Counted from the first letter of the stretch, positions 52,290-61,688 are shown. The stretch: 64,000 nucleotides of DNA from Fodinicurvata fenggangensis DSM 21160 (GCF_000686045.1 NZ_JMLV01000001.1:62001-126000); one strand, 5' to 3'. Program-made: numbers and translations. Notes: generated by a model from the letters alone, not told the origin.

Positions 52290-53699
52290 ATGGCAGGTAA
52301 TTCATTCAAACCGGCGCTGAAAGCCATGCTGTTCTGTGGTGCTTCCGCCATTCTCATGGCACCGGGCAGCAGTTTCGCCCTGGGGCTTGAGGAAGCAGTC
52401 CAGGTGGCGCTGGAAACAAATCCGGAAATTGGAGAGGCAGTCGCCAACAAGGAAGCGCGCAACTTCGAATTGGATCGTGCGCGTGGCAACTACTATCCAC
52501 AGGTGACGCTGGAGGGCCGTAGCGGCCCTGGCTATCGCGAGACCCGCGCAAATGATGGCAACAGAGACTGGCGCCTGCGCAGCGAGGCTTCGGTGACCGT
52601 CCAGCAGATGCTTTTCGACGGTTTTGCGACAGACAGTGAGGTCGAAGCCTCGGCGGCCAGGATCGATTCTGCGGCCTTGCGGGTCATGGAGCGTTCGGAG
52701 TTTATCGGTCTGGAGGTGGTACGTATCTACATCGACATTCTCCGTCAGCGTGAACTGGTGGATTTGGCCAACCAGAATCTGGATACCCTTCAGAGAATCT
52801 ACCGGGACGTTGCCGATCGCGTGAACAGTGGCGCATCCAGTGTTGCCGACCAGCAGCAGGCCGATGAGCGGGTCCAGAATGCGCGGTCGCTGTTGATCGA
52901 TTTTGAGCGCAGCCTCGAAGAGGCGGAAATCACGTTCGAGCGTCTAGTCGGCGAACCGCCCCAAAATCTGGCGGATATGCAATCAGGGCCGCAGAGGATG
53001 CCCAATTCTCGCGAGCAGGCAGTGCAGATGGCGCTGGAAAACAATCCCAGTATCCAGTTTGCCCGTGCGGATCTTGATGCAGCCTATGCGGACTGGGAGG
53101 CCTCGAAGTCGGCCTTCTATCCTGAGGTCAGCCTGGTGGGTACGGCACGTGCCGGTTACAACCTTGATGATACCGAGGGCAAGAACAATGACCTGTCTCT
53201 GCAGCTTGTTGTCAGTTATCCGCTCTTCACCGGCGGTATCGATACGGCCAATCGCGAGATCGCTGTCCGCGAGATCAGCCAGGCCCGCGAAGCGGTCCTT
53301 AACCAGGAGCGTGAAGCTGAAGAGCTTGTTCGCCAGTCCTGGAGTTCGGTGATGGCCAATGAACGCCGTATCGAAGTGCTGCAGGATCAGGTCGTGAGCA
53401 GTGAACAGGTCCGCAACTCCTATCTTGATCAGTTCGGTATCGGACAGCGCACACTGCTCGACTTGCTGGACTCCGAGAACGAACTCTTCAATGCGCGGGT
53501 TTCGCTCGCAACCAGTGAGTACGCGGAAATATTCGCACGTTATCGTGTTCTGGCTGCCGCGGGACAGTTACTGGATACGCTGGGTGTTCAGCCGCCCAAG
53601 CAGGCCCAGGCAATGGCAAGGCAGGAAGCTACTGTTCCGGAAACTCCGGAAGAGGAAACGATGTCCAGGCAGGAGCCGCGGTGGCTTCAGTCAGACTAA
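52290..53699 (+). CDS. TolC-family outer-membrane channel (LapE-like)
   Basis: The 469-residue protein has a signal peptide ending near GSSFALGL. It then shows the TolC internal repeat, each half with a strand-helix pattern: LEEAVQVALETNPEIGEAVANKEAR at the start and REQAVQMALENNPSIQFARADLDAAYADW near residue 245. Typical strand-helix turns are QMLFDGFATDSE and VSYPLFTGGIDTANRE. It forms the outer-membrane exit of the type I secretion system encoded downstream. The ATG at 52290 is preceded by GAGGAGGGG. The gene before the exporter in Lap-type operons is often a TolC homologue such as this. Confidence 0.9.
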   Translation: MAGNSFKPALKAMLFCGASAILMAPGSSFALGLEEAVQVALETNPEIGEAVANKEARNFELDRARGNYYPQVTLEGRSGPGYRETRANDGNRDWRLRSEASVTVQQMLFDGFATDSEVEASAARIDSAALRVMERSEFIGLEVVRIYIDILRQRELVDLANQNLDTLQRIYRDVADRVNSGASSVADQQQADERVQNARSLLIDFERSLEEAEITFERLVGEPPQNLADMQSGPQRMPNSREQAVQMALENNPSIQFARADLDAAYADWEASKSAFYPEVSLVGTARAGYNLDDTEGKNNDLSLQLVVSYPLFTGGIDTANREIAVREISQAREAVLNQEREAEELVRQSWSSVMANERRIEVLQDQVVSSEQVRNSYLDQFGIGQRTLLDLLDSENELFNARVSLATSEYAEIFARYRVLAAAGQLLDTLGVQPPKQAQAMARQEATVPETPEEETMSRQEPRWLQSD

Positions 53700-53713
53700 G
53701 ATTCATGATCAGT

Positions 53714-53736
53714 ATCCCCGCCAGGATGGCGGGGAT
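53714..53736 (+). terminator. Intra-operon hairpin after the TolC-like gene
   Basis: ATCCCCGCC (53714-53722) and GGCGGGGAT (53728-53736) form a perfect 9-bp stem with a 5-base loop in the 68-base spacer. Without a T-run it is more likely a message-stabilising or attenuating element than a full terminator. Confidence 0.5.
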
Positions 53737-53767
53737 CTGCGCCTAGAGAGAGTGTATGGCGCGTTAA

Positions 53768-55951
53768 ATGGTTCAGGATTCCAGTCTTCAGCAGGAGCGG
53801 GTCGAGGCAGCCGAGGTTCAGCAGGGTGTTGTTGACCCGCTGTTGGAATCGCTTGTCTTCCTAAGCAAGTATCATCACAGACCAACGTCTCGTGATGCCT
53901 TGATTTCAGGCCTGCCCCTGGACAATGGGCGGCTTACGGTTGACCTTTTTTCGCGATGTGCAAGCCGCGTCGGATTGAGCGCCCGTATTGTTCGGCGTCC
54001 CCTCAAGTCCATACCGGATTTCGTGTTGCCCGCCGTTCTTCTGATGAAGAACGGCGAATGCTGTGTCCTGACTGCCTGGCGACAGGATGGGCAGGCGGAA
54101 GTTGTCTTGCCCGACAGCGGCGAGGGGACCACTGTAATCCCCCTCGATACGCTGGAAGAAGATTATCTGGGTTATACCCTCTATGTGCGTCCGGAGTACC
54201 AGTTCGACGCACGCATGAAGGAAGAAGAGGACGAGCGTCCGCAGAATCGGTCCTGGTTCTGGGGAACTCTGGCCCGGCTCTGGCCGGTCTACCTCCAGGT
54301 CATGGGGGCGGCCGCCGTTGTGAACGTGCTGGCCATCGCCTCGCCTCTCTTTGTGATGAATGTCTATGACCGTGTATTGCCGAACCAGGCGTTCTCGACG
54401 CTTTGGGTCTTGGCCGCCGGCATGGGCATTGCCATGTTTTTCGACTTTCTGCTGCGCAACCTGCGTGCAGCCCTGATCGACAATGCAGGACGACGTGCGG
54501 ACGTGCTGCTGGCCAGCCGCCTGTTTGAACAGGTGCTGAACATTCAGATGAAGGTCCGACCAGGATCCACGGGCGCCTTTGCCAATCACCTGCGTGAATT
54601 CGAGACGGTGCGCGACTTCTTCACCTCCTCGACTTTGGCATCTCTCACGGACCTGATGTTCGTCGGACTTTTCCTCTTCATCATCTGGATGATTGGCGGA
54701 CCGCTCGTCTATATACCGCTTGCCGCCGTGGTTTTGGCCCTGGTGACAGGGTTCTGTATCCAGTTCCCGTTGAACGCCGTGGTGCGGAAAACCCACAAGG
54801 AGGCCGCTCAGAAACACGGAATTCTGGTGGAAACCCTAAGCGGCCTGGACACGATCAAGGTGGCAGGGGCCGAGGGACGCATGCAGCGCTCCTGGGAGCA
54901 GTTTGTCGGCAGCACCTCGCGGACGGCCCAGCGCTCGCGACTTTTCTCCAACTTCGGTATCAATACGACGTCCTTCCTGCAGCAGGGAACGACCGTCGGG
55001 ATTGTCATCTTTGGCGTCTATCTCGCGTCAGAGGGTGAAATGAGCATGGGGGCCATCATTGCCTGTGTGATCCTGGGGGGACGGGCGGTGGCCCCCTTGG
55101 GCGGCATGGCCAATACCCTGTCTCGCATGAACCAGTCCATTGTCGCGCTTAAGACCCTGGACGGGATCATGAAGCTGCCGGTCGAGCGGCCGGTCGACCG
55201 GCGTTTTGTCAGTCGCGGTCGCATGAATGGCGAAATCGAGTTCCGGGGTGTCAACTTCACCTATCCGGAGGCGCGGACCCAAGCTCTGCGCGAAGTTTCC
55301 TTCCGTGTGAATCAGGGTGAACGTGTCGGCATCCTGGGGCGCATCGGATCGGGCAAGACGACGATTGGGCGACTTGCTTCGGGACTCTATGAGCCCGATG
55401 AAGGGGCGGTCCTGCTCGACGGCACCGATTTGCGCCAGATTCATCCAGCCGACATTCGCAGGAATGTCGGGTTCATGATGCAGGACGTGACCCTGTTCTA
55501 TGGAACCGTGCGTGAGAACATCGCACTCGGTTTTCCTCAGGCAGATGATGCGCTGATCCTGCGGGCCTCGAAACTCGCGGGGGTGGACGACTTCGTCGGA
55601 GCTCATCCTGAAGGTTACGACATGGTCATCAGCGAACGTGGGCAGAATCTTTCCGGGGGACAGCGGCAGGCCATCTCCCTGGCGCGTGCCCTGCTGACCG
55701 ACCCGCCGACGCTGGTTCTGGATGAACCGACCAGCGCGATGGATGTTGCCTCGGAACAGGCCATGATCAACCGCCTGAGGGAAGTGCTTGATACGGGGCG
55801 CACTTTGATCCTGGCCACGCACAGAACGAGCCTGCTCAACCTGGTGGACCGCCTGATTGTTATGGATCGGGGACGGCTTGTCGCCGACGGCCCGCGCGAC
55901 GAGGTCATGAACCGCCTTCGGGGTGGCAAGTTTCGAGTGGAGGAGCAATGA
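53768..55951 (+). CDS. Type I secretion ABC transporter (LapB-like)
   Basis: The 727-residue protein has an N-terminal C39-like domain (about residues 25-145) with no catalytic Cys, as in exporters of RTX proteins and giant adhesins. Six membrane segments follow, then an ATPase domain with Walker A GRIGSGKTTIG near residue 520, signature LSGGQRQAIS near residue 629 and Walker B TLVLDEPTSAMD. This is the LapB/HlyB type rather than the processing bacteriocin type. It forms the inner-membrane engine with the adaptor, whose start overlaps the stop (ATGA). The gene begins with ATG at 53768. Confidence 0.92.
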   Translation: MVQDSSLQQERVEAAEVQQGVVDPLLESLVFLSKYHHRPTSRDALISGLPLDNGRLTVDLFSRCASRVGLSARIVRRPLKSIPDFVLPAVLLMKNGECCVLTAWRQDGQAEVVLPDSGEGTTVIPLDTLEEDYLGYTLYVRPEYQFDARMKEEEDERPQNRSWFWGTLARLWPVYLQVMGAAAVVNVLAIASPLFVMNVYDRVLPNQAFSTLWVLAAGMGIAMFFDFLLRNLRAALIDNAGRRADVLLASRLFEQVLNIQMKVRPGSTGAFANHLREFETVRDFFTSSTLASLTDLMFVGLFLFIIWMIGGPLVYIPLAAVVLALVTGFCIQFPLNAVVRKTHKEAAQKHGILVETLSGLDTIKVAGAEGRMQRSWEQFVGSTSRTAQRSRLFSNFGINTTSFLQQGTTVGIVIFGVYLASEGEMSMGAIIACVILGGRAVAPLGGMANTLSRMNQSIVALKTLDGIMKLPVERPVDRRFVSRGRMNGEIEFRGVNFTYPEARTQALREVSFRVNQGERVGILGRIGSGKTTIGRLASGLYEPDEGAVLLDGTDLRQIHPADIRRNVGFMMQDVTLFYGTVRENIALGFPQADDALILRASKLAGVDDFVGAHPEGYDMVISERGQNLSGGQRQAISLARALLTDPPTLVLDEPTSAMDVASEQAMINRLREVLDTGRTLILATHRTSLLNLVDRLIVMDRGRLVADGPRDEVMNRLRGGKFRVEEQ

Positions 55952-57276
55952 GCTCAGTCCGCTGGAAGGATTATGACTATGCGCAGGAAGTAAAATCCGC
56001 GCTGCATCAGGGTTCGCGCCGCTCGACACAGATTTTCCTGTTGGTGGTTATTGCCCTGATCGTGGCCGCTGTTGTCTGGGCGGCCAATGCCACCGTTGAT
56101 GAAATCACCCGTGGTGACGGGCGTGTGATTCCCTCCAGCCAGCTGCAGAAGGTGCAGAGCCTGGAAGGAGGGATTGTTCAGGATATCCTGATCAGCGAAG
56201 GCGACCTGGTCGAAAAGGGGCAACCCCTGCTCAAGATCGACGACACCAGTGTCTCCTCCTCACTGGGAGAACTACGGGCCGAACAAAGAGCGATCGAGGC
56301 ACGCATTGCCAGGCTTGAGGCTGAAGTCCGGGACCAGGAAGAGATCGATTTTCCGGAAAACATGGAAGAGACCCATCCGAATATCGTCGAGAGCCAACGC
56401 GAGCTTTTCCAGGCGCGCAAGGAGGAGTTGGAAGCCGAGATTGGCATAGCGCGCCAGCAGGCTCGCCAGCGCGAATTGGAGTTGAAGGATTACAAGCGCC
56501 AGGAAGACGCCTTGCGCGAAAGTTTGCAGTTGGCTCAGGAAGAACTGTCGATGAATCGCCCCCTGGCCGATCGCGGTGTGGTTCCAAAGGTCGAGATCCT
56601 GCGGCTTCGTCGTGAAGTCAACGACCTGCAAAGCGAGCTTGATGGTGTGATCGATTCCAAGCCCCGCGCCGAATCCGCGCTCGAGGAGGCGTATGAGCGT
56701 ATCCAAAACATCTATCTTCGTTTTCGCTCTGAAGCCCGGCAGGAATTGAACAATCAGCAGAGCGAGCTTTCCGTGATCGAGGAAAGCCTGAAGGCCGCAC
56801 GTCAGCGCGTGTTCCGTACGGACGTCGTTGCGCCCGTGGATGGCGTGGTCAATGCCCTGAATGTGAACACCATCGGTTCGGTTATCCAGTCGGGCGAGGA
56901 CATTGTCGAGATCGTGCCCGTGGATGACGTACTCCTGATCGAAGCGCGCATACGTCCGAAGGATGTTGCTTTCCTGCGTCCCGGCCTGAAGGCAACAGTG
57001 AAGCTGACCGCTTACGACTATTCCGTTTATGGCGGACTGGATGGCGAGATCACGCGTATCGGAGCGGATACGCGGATCGACGAGGAGACGGATGAACCCT
57101 ATTACCGGGTCATTGTGGAAACGGAAAAGAACTACCTCGGAGAGCCAACGGATCCCTTACCCATTATTCCGGGGATGGTGGCAAGCGTTGATATCCTGAC
57201 AGGCGAAAAATCCATTCTGGACTATCTGCTCAAACCCTTGACCAAGGCGCGCCAGGAAGCCTTGACGGAGCGCTAG
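55948..57276 (+). CDS. HlyD-family membrane fusion protein (LapC-like)
   Basis: The 442-residue periplasmic adaptor has one N-terminal membrane helix (about residues 28-50). A lipoyl-like half motif follows (VQSLEGGIVQDILISEGDLVEKGQPLLKID), then a long coiled coil (about 95-285). The second lipoyl/beta-barrel part reads VVAPVDGVVNALNVNTIGSVIQSGE, and LPIIPGMVASVDILTGEKSILDYLLKP forms the C-terminus, all typical of type I secretion adaptors. Its start overlaps the ABC gene stop. The LapG-like gene follows after 4 bases. Confidence 0.92.
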   Translation: MSSVRWKDYDYAQEVKSALHQGSRRSTQIFLLVVIALIVAAVVWAANATVDEITRGDGRVIPSSQLQKVQSLEGGIVQDILISEGDLVEKGQPLLKIDDTSVSSSLGELRAEQRAIEARIARLEAEVRDQEEIDFPENMEETHPNIVESQRELFQARKEELEAEIGIARQQARQRELELKDYKRQEDALRESLQLAQEELSMNRPLADRGVVPKVEILRLRREVNDLQSELDGVIDSKPRAESALEEAYERIQNIYLRFRSEARQELNNQQSELSVIEESLKAARQRVFRTDVVAPVDGVVNALNVNTIGSVIQSGEDIVEIVPVDDVLLIEARIRPKDVAFLRPGLKATVKLTAYDYSVYGGLDGEITRIGADTRIDEETDEPYYRVIVETEKNYLGEPTDPLPIIPGMVASVDILTGEKSILDYLLKPLTKARQEALTER

Positions 57277-57280
57277 TAGC

Positions 57281-58123
57281 ATGCCGGACAAAGGGAGTGG
57301 CATAGCGTCTGAGAGATTGCTGGGAGGGCTTTGTCTGGCCTTCCTCGTTTCTGCCTTGCTGTCAGCTTTCTGGCTTCTCATCGGCTTGGAGCAGCCAACA
57401 ACATCACAGCACGCTTCTCACGAAAGCGGCAGCCAGGATGATGGGATGGTCGACAGGCACGACCAAAGTGCTGACCTCTACGTCCCTTGGCCCGAGATCC
57501 TGCTGGCCCAGTCGTCTGGTGACAGCGATCTAAGCAGCCTGGCCAAGGGTCTTTTTGGCACGATCGAGTTCCGATCGTCCAATCTTCAGGCGTTTCCTCA
57601 ATGGCTGCGAGTCCTGGATGAACTCGAAGAGCTCAAGGAGCTGAATCGCTTGTGTGATGAAGAGAACGAATGTCTCAACAATCGTTTCTCTGCCTGGCGT
57701 GCACGGGTCAAGTCACTGGAGAATCGGCATCCGATGTCCCAGATGGATGAACTCAATCGCTTCATCAACGAGGCCATGCCCTATCTCGAGGATCCGCAGG
57801 TTTATGGTCAGAGTGACTATTGGGCCGCACCTCAGGAGTTCCTGAGACACTCCGGGGACTGCGAGGATTACGCGATTCTCAAGTATGCCAGCCTGCGCGA
57901 ACTGGGGTTTCCCGAGGACAGCATGCGCATCGTCGTTCTTCAGGATACCCTGCGTGACGTGCCTCATGCCGTGCTGGCTGTGGATTACAATGACAAGACT
58001 TTCATCCTGGACAACAATTTCTCGGTGGTACTGAACGACGACCAGCTTCCGCAGTACGCGCCTCAGTACTCCCTGAATGCGAACCATCGCTGGGTTCACA
58101 TTTCCCCGTCATCGGTCGAATGA
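57281..58123 (+). CDS. LapG-like periplasmic cysteine protease (BTLCP family)
   Basis: The 280-residue protein has a single N-terminal membrane segment or uncleaved signal (about residues 14-36) and a transglutaminase-like fold. The catalytic triad is Cys194 in SGDCEDYAILKY, His229 in DVPHAVLAVDY and Asp244 in FILDNNF. LapG proteins cut the N-terminal retention region of giant biofilm adhesins to release them from the cell surface. LapG usually needs calcium, consistent with acidic residues near the active site here. It follows the adaptor by 4 bases and precedes the HD-GYP-like sensor by 26 bases. Confidence 0.9.
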   Translation: MPDKGSGIASERLLGGLCLAFLVSALLSAFWLLIGLEQPTTSQHASHESGSQDDGMVDRHDQSADLYVPWPEILLAQSSGDSDLSSLAKGLFGTIEFRSSNLQAFPQWLRVLDELEELKELNRLCDEENECLNNRFSAWRARVKSLENRHPMSQMDELNRFINEAMPYLEDPQVYGQSDYWAAPQEFLRHSGDCEDYAILKYASLRELGFPEDSMRIVVLQDTLRDVPHAVLAVDYNDKTFILDNNFSVVLNDDQLPQYAPQYSLNANHRWVHISPSSVE

Positions 58124-58149
58124 ACGTCCGGACCAAGTGAGTAGAGCTC

Positions 58150-60273
58150 ATGACCCGCAACAGTGACACTTCCGAACCTGATACCCTGGCCCTGCTGGAA
58201 GGGGCTCCGGATGAGGACCGCATGCCACGCCGACTTCGGCGCACCGGTCTTTTGCTGACCGTTGCCATCGTGGTCATCGGTCTCGTCGTTGCAGCCGTTT
58301 CCTACAGCTTGATCGAGCGCCGGGCGGAGGAGACCAGGCAGGCGGTTGAGGAACGTACAGGCATACTCCTGGAAGGACGAGAGGAAACCTTCAGGACCTG
58401 GCTGAACGGGCGTCAACAGGTTTCCCGGCAGATTTCGACCAATGAGTTCATCAGGGTCTTTGCCACGGAAACGGCACTGGGCGGAGAAGATGAGGCCCTG
58501 GATGCGGGGTCTGGAGAACAGGCGCGTTATCTTTCCCTTGTGCTGGACGATTTCGTTGCACGCAACCCGGTTGAGCGAGCCTACATCCTGTCGTCCGAAG
58601 GGCATCAAATCCTGTCCAGCGATTCGGCCGGCTTGTCTGAGGAGCAGATTGCCGCAGCGCGTCGTGTGTCCGAAGTGGGCGATACGATCATACCAGGCGT
58701 TCGTGAGGATGACGGACGGCTTTTGATGGATATGTTCCAGCCGATCTTCGCGATTCAGGCCGGCAACACCGGTGACAGCGAGATCGCCGAGGACGAGGTT
58801 GTGGGCGTGATCATGACTGTCCTGCCTGTTGCGGAGGAGATGACCCGCCTGTTGGCAAACCGCCCGCTGTCAGATCCTGGGGAGACAACACGCCTGCTTC
58901 AGCAGGCAGATGAGGGTGCGCTCCAGGTGGTGGCTCCCGAACGTGCCGGTCTTGTTCCCCTGCAAGAGGAAAGAGTGCAACCGTTGGAGCCGGGAGAGTC
59001 CGGGCAACTGCGTTTTCCTTTTGGTGTGCGCACCTCGCTTTTGGGCGAGCAGGAGGTGTACTCCCAAGGGCGCCAGATTCAAGGTACGCCCTGGATCCTG
59101 GTCCAGGAAACGGATCTCAGCAGCGCATTGGTGACCCAGGGCCAGGAACGCCTGCAGATCATTCTGCTTAGCGTCCTGATCTTCTGTGTCATATCAGCCT
59201 TCCTGATCCTGGTATGGTTGCGGCAGAAAGGGGCCTTTGTGGAAGCCATGGCCGAGCAATATCGCAGCCTGGCGGCACGCATTGAGGCGCACCGCAAGCT
59301 ATTGGCCGGTATCAACGATTCGATCCGCGAGTGGATTGGCCTCAAGAATCGCGACGGTGTTTATGTTTATGCCAATCCGGCTCTGGCACGTGCTGTGGGT
59401 CGGCCGGAGGACCAGATTGTCGGCACAAACGATGAAGCCGTGTTTGGCTATCACACGGCCCAGCGCCTGAAAGAAGACGATTCGGCAGCCCTTGCGGGAG
59501 AAAGCCGGCCAGCCGAAGTGCACGATCTCTATCTGCAGGACGAACTGCGGCACATCGAGATATCCCGTGTTCCCCTTAAGGGCGAACGAGGCGATATCGA
59601 CGGGATCGTCCTGGTGGGCCGGGACATGACCCAGCAGATCGAGGAACGGCGCCGGCGTGAAAAGGCCATGCTGCAGACGGCTGAGGCCTTCGACCGTCTT
59701 GTTGGCCGTATCGACCCGCATCTAAGCGGTCATTCCGACCTTGTGGCCCAGTTGGCTGCCACAGTTGCGGAAAAAATGGAGCTGTCTTCCGATGAACATC
59801 TCACATTGCAGATTGCTGCACATCTGGCACAGATCGGGAAGGTCCTGATACCCGCGTCCATCGTGGCCAAGGAAAGCCGACTGGACGCCCAGGAATTGGA
59901 GATCATGAATCGGCACATCGAGTATGCGTCCGAAATCATCTCCGGCATCGATTACGACCTGCCTGTACGTGAAACCGTCGAGCAGATGTATGAGCGCCTG
60001 GATGGTACAGGTTATCCACGTGGGCTTTCCGGGGATGAAATCGGCCTGTTGGCACGAATACTGGCTGTATGCGATGTGGTCGCAGCCCGTATTCGTACGC
60101 GGTCCTATCGTGGCCGCATAAGCCTTGGTGAAGTCATTGCAATTCTCAGGGATAACACGCACCGATATGATGAAAACGTGATCACTGCCTTGGATGAATC
60201 CGTCCAGCAGAACGATGTTGAAGTCATGCTGGAAAGCCAGAGCATAACTCCGGAAGACGAAGGAAACGTCTGA
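58150..60273 (+). CDS. Transmembrane sensor with PAS and degenerate HD-GYP domain
   Basis: The 707-residue protein has a membrane helix (about residues 31-54), a periplasmic sensor of about 280 residues that looks Cache-like, and a second helix (about 335-357). A PAS domain (about 380-500) and an HD-GYP-like domain (about 515-690) follow. In the last domain the metal motifs are altered. AAHLAQIGKVLIP stands where active proteins have xHDIGK, MYERLDGTGYPRGLSG has Tyr in place of the usual His, and CDVVAARIRTRSYR replaces the distal ADxxDA pattern. It should not hydrolyse cyclic di-GMP but could still bind it. Placed right after lapG, it occupies the role that LapD normally fills; that role is inference. 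Confidence 0.75.
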   Translation: MTRNSDTSEPDTLALLEGAPDEDRMPRRLRRTGLLLTVAIVVIGLVVAAVSYSLIERRAEETRQAVEERTGILLEGREETFRTWLNGRQQVSRQISTNEFIRVFATETALGGEDEALDAGSGEQARYLSLVLDDFVARNPVERAYILSSEGHQILSSDSAGLSEEQIAAARRVSEVGDTIIPGVREDDGRLLMDMFQPIFAIQAGNTGDSEIAEDEVVGVIMTVLPVAEEMTRLLANRPLSDPGETTRLLQQADEGALQVVAPERAGLVPLQEERVQPLEPGESGQLRFPFGVRTSLLGEQEVYSQGRQIQGTPWILVQETDLSSALVTQGQERLQIILLSVLIFCVISAFLILVWLRQKGAFVEAMAEQYRSLAARIEAHRKLLAGINDSIREWIGLKNRDGVYVYANPALARAVGRPEDQIVGTNDEAVFGYHTAQRLKEDDSAALAGESRPAEVHDLYLQDELRHIEISRVPLKGERGDIDGIVLVGRDMTQQIEERRRREKAMLQTAEAFDRLVGRIDPHLSGHSDLVAQLAATVAEKMELSSDEHLTLQIAAHLAQIGKVLIPASIVAKESRLDAQELEIMNRHIEYASEIISGIDYDLPVRETVEQMYERLDGTGYPRGLSGDEIGLLARILAVCDVVAARIRTRSYRGRISLGEVIAILRDNTHRYDENVITALDESVQQNDVEVMLESQSITPEDEGNV

Positions 60274-60319
60274 CAGCGGAATCATCGAGAAGGGACTGGA
60301 GAAGGAAGGCGTCGAGCTG

Positions 60320-61057
60320 ATGGAAGAGCTTTCCTCCACGAGGCAACAGGGGAAGGGGGGCAGGCCCAGGCGAAAAGGGCGCAGAACGGCCTATAGCGGA
60401 ACGGTCCCGGTCTCGCGTGTGCTTCAGCACCAGGGACGCCGCAGGATGCTACGCCTGGAAGGCGCGTTCTGGAATGTTCTGGAAACAATGGCTCATCGCC
60501 GGGAGGTTCCTCTTGGCCAGTTCGTTCATGAACTGCTGGAGGGGTGTGATAGTGACAATCAGACGTCCTATGTCCGCTGCTTTTGCCTGGCTGAAGCCCT
60601 GTCACTTGGAAGTCCCGATAGTGTCGGGACTGGTGACAGTACTGCCTTGCGACGTGCGCTTGCCGCCAGTCCAAGCCCCTGCCTTTTCATTTCCGCCGAA
60701 GGCCTGATCTTTTCCGTGAATCAGGCGGCAGCCGAAGTTTTCGGGGAGAAAACCGGCAGTCTCATAGGCCAGTATGCGCATCGCGTTCTCAGGTTTCATC
60801 CACCGGACCTATTTTCGAGGGCAGCTGAGGAAGCGCGCCAAGGGCACGATAAAGTGCTGCCCGGACGCATGGTGCTGGCCATTCCGGGCCGGTTGATTAC
60901 CGTGGCCATTCGGGTGGTCCCCTTGCCTGGCGGGAAGGGGGACAGCCTGGTCTGGTTTACCGCCAACCCGCCAGCGCGCTTGAATGCTGAGCAACTCCAG
61001 CGCCGGCGGCAAGCCCAGGGTGGAACAGCAGAACAAGGCACCCCTCAGAAGGAATAG
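60320..61057 (+). CDS. Ribbon-helix-helix and PAS domain protein
   Basis: The 245-residue protein has a basic N-terminus followed by an RHH_4-like segment: QGRRRMLRLEGAFWNVLETMAHRREVPLGQFVHELLE, about residues 38-75. RHH proteins bind DNA as dimers. A PAS domain (about 110-215, AASPSPCLFISAEGLIFSVN and VAIRVVPLPGG) follows. Fusion of RHH with PAS suggests a DNA-binding sensor, perhaps controlling adhesin secretion. It is 46 bases after the HD-GYP gene with GGAAGG near the ATG and is probably the last gene of the operon. Confidence 0.68.
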   Translation: MEELSSTRQQGKGGRPRRKGRRTAYSGTVPVSRVLQHQGRRRMLRLEGAFWNVLETMAHRREVPLGQFVHELLEGCDSDNQTSYVRCFCLAEALSLGSPDSVGTGDSTALRRALAASPSPCLFISAEGLIFSVNQAAAEVFGEKTGSLIGQYAHRVLRFHPPDLFSRAAEEARQGHDKVLPGRMVLAIPGRLITVAIRVVPLPGGKGDSLVWFTANPPARLNAEQLQRRRQAQGGTAEQGTPQKE

Positions 61058-61081
61058 TCCCGCAATGGGCAGGCTTGCAGT

Positions 61082-61444
61082 TCAGGCGAACTCTACCGTG
61101 TTCTCCGGATCGTAATAGAGTGTTGTGCCATCCATGAAGCGTGCGTAGGCCATGCCCGAAACATCCTGTCCACTATCGGTCACATGAGCGTCTTGAAGGA
61201 TGCCTTGTTCAGCCACCTCTGCTCCTTCAAGGATGATCAGGCTGCCCAGGCTGTTTTCCAGCACGACGTCTCCTTCGCTGTCAGGCAGCAGGTCCTGCAA
61301 TGACAGGGTTATGGCGTCGGCAATTGGCTCGGCAGAATCCGGGCTTTCTTTGCCATTCGAGGACAAGGGAAATGCCGGGAGTTCCAGGTCCCGGTCTAGA
61401 GCATCTTCACTCACAAGTTTGGGCAGTTCTTCGTTCTTGTCCAT
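61082..61444 (-). CDS. Small acidic protein, possibly adhesin C-terminus-like
   Basis: The 120-residue protein has no signal peptide and is strongly acidic. The second half reads AITLSLQDLLPDSEGDVVLE, then LIILEGAEVAEQG, and ends AYARFMDGTTLYYDPENTVEFA. The order (ITLxDLL, VLEN, a Gly-rich turn, a DGTTL strand and a hydrophobic tail) reminds me of the C-terminal export region of LapA/VCBS-type adhesins that leave by type I secretion. It converges on the Lap-like operon with 24 bases between stops. It may be a small secreted substrate or regulator, or an unrelated protein. I treat function as unknown. Confidence 0.45.
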   Translation of the reverse strand: MDKNEELPKLVSEDALDRDLELPAFPLSSNGKESPDSAEPIADAITLSLQDLLPDSEGDVVLENSLGSLIILEGAEVAEQGILQDAHVTDSGQDVSGMAYARFMDGTTLYYDPENTVEFA

Positions 61445-61688
61445 GATGGTAAGTAACCATTAACGCTTTCAGGCAAGGATAGGGTTCTGTTTACCTGAAA
61501 GCAATGAATGCGGCAGCGCGCCATCCTGCGCAGACCTTAGCGCAGTCGGGGTAGGTGAAGCACGGCTGCGACCTACAGCGACGTCCCAATAGCCGAATTT
61601 CCCGGAAATGCAAGCCTCGTAAAATGCCGATCTTCTGTTATAGATCGCAGTTCAACATCAACCTGCCAATTCACACATACAGGACAGC

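Noticed and set aside
53906-54817. Minus-strand 303-codon frame within the ABC exporter gene
   Set aside because: Antisense to conserved exporter sequence; no family features.
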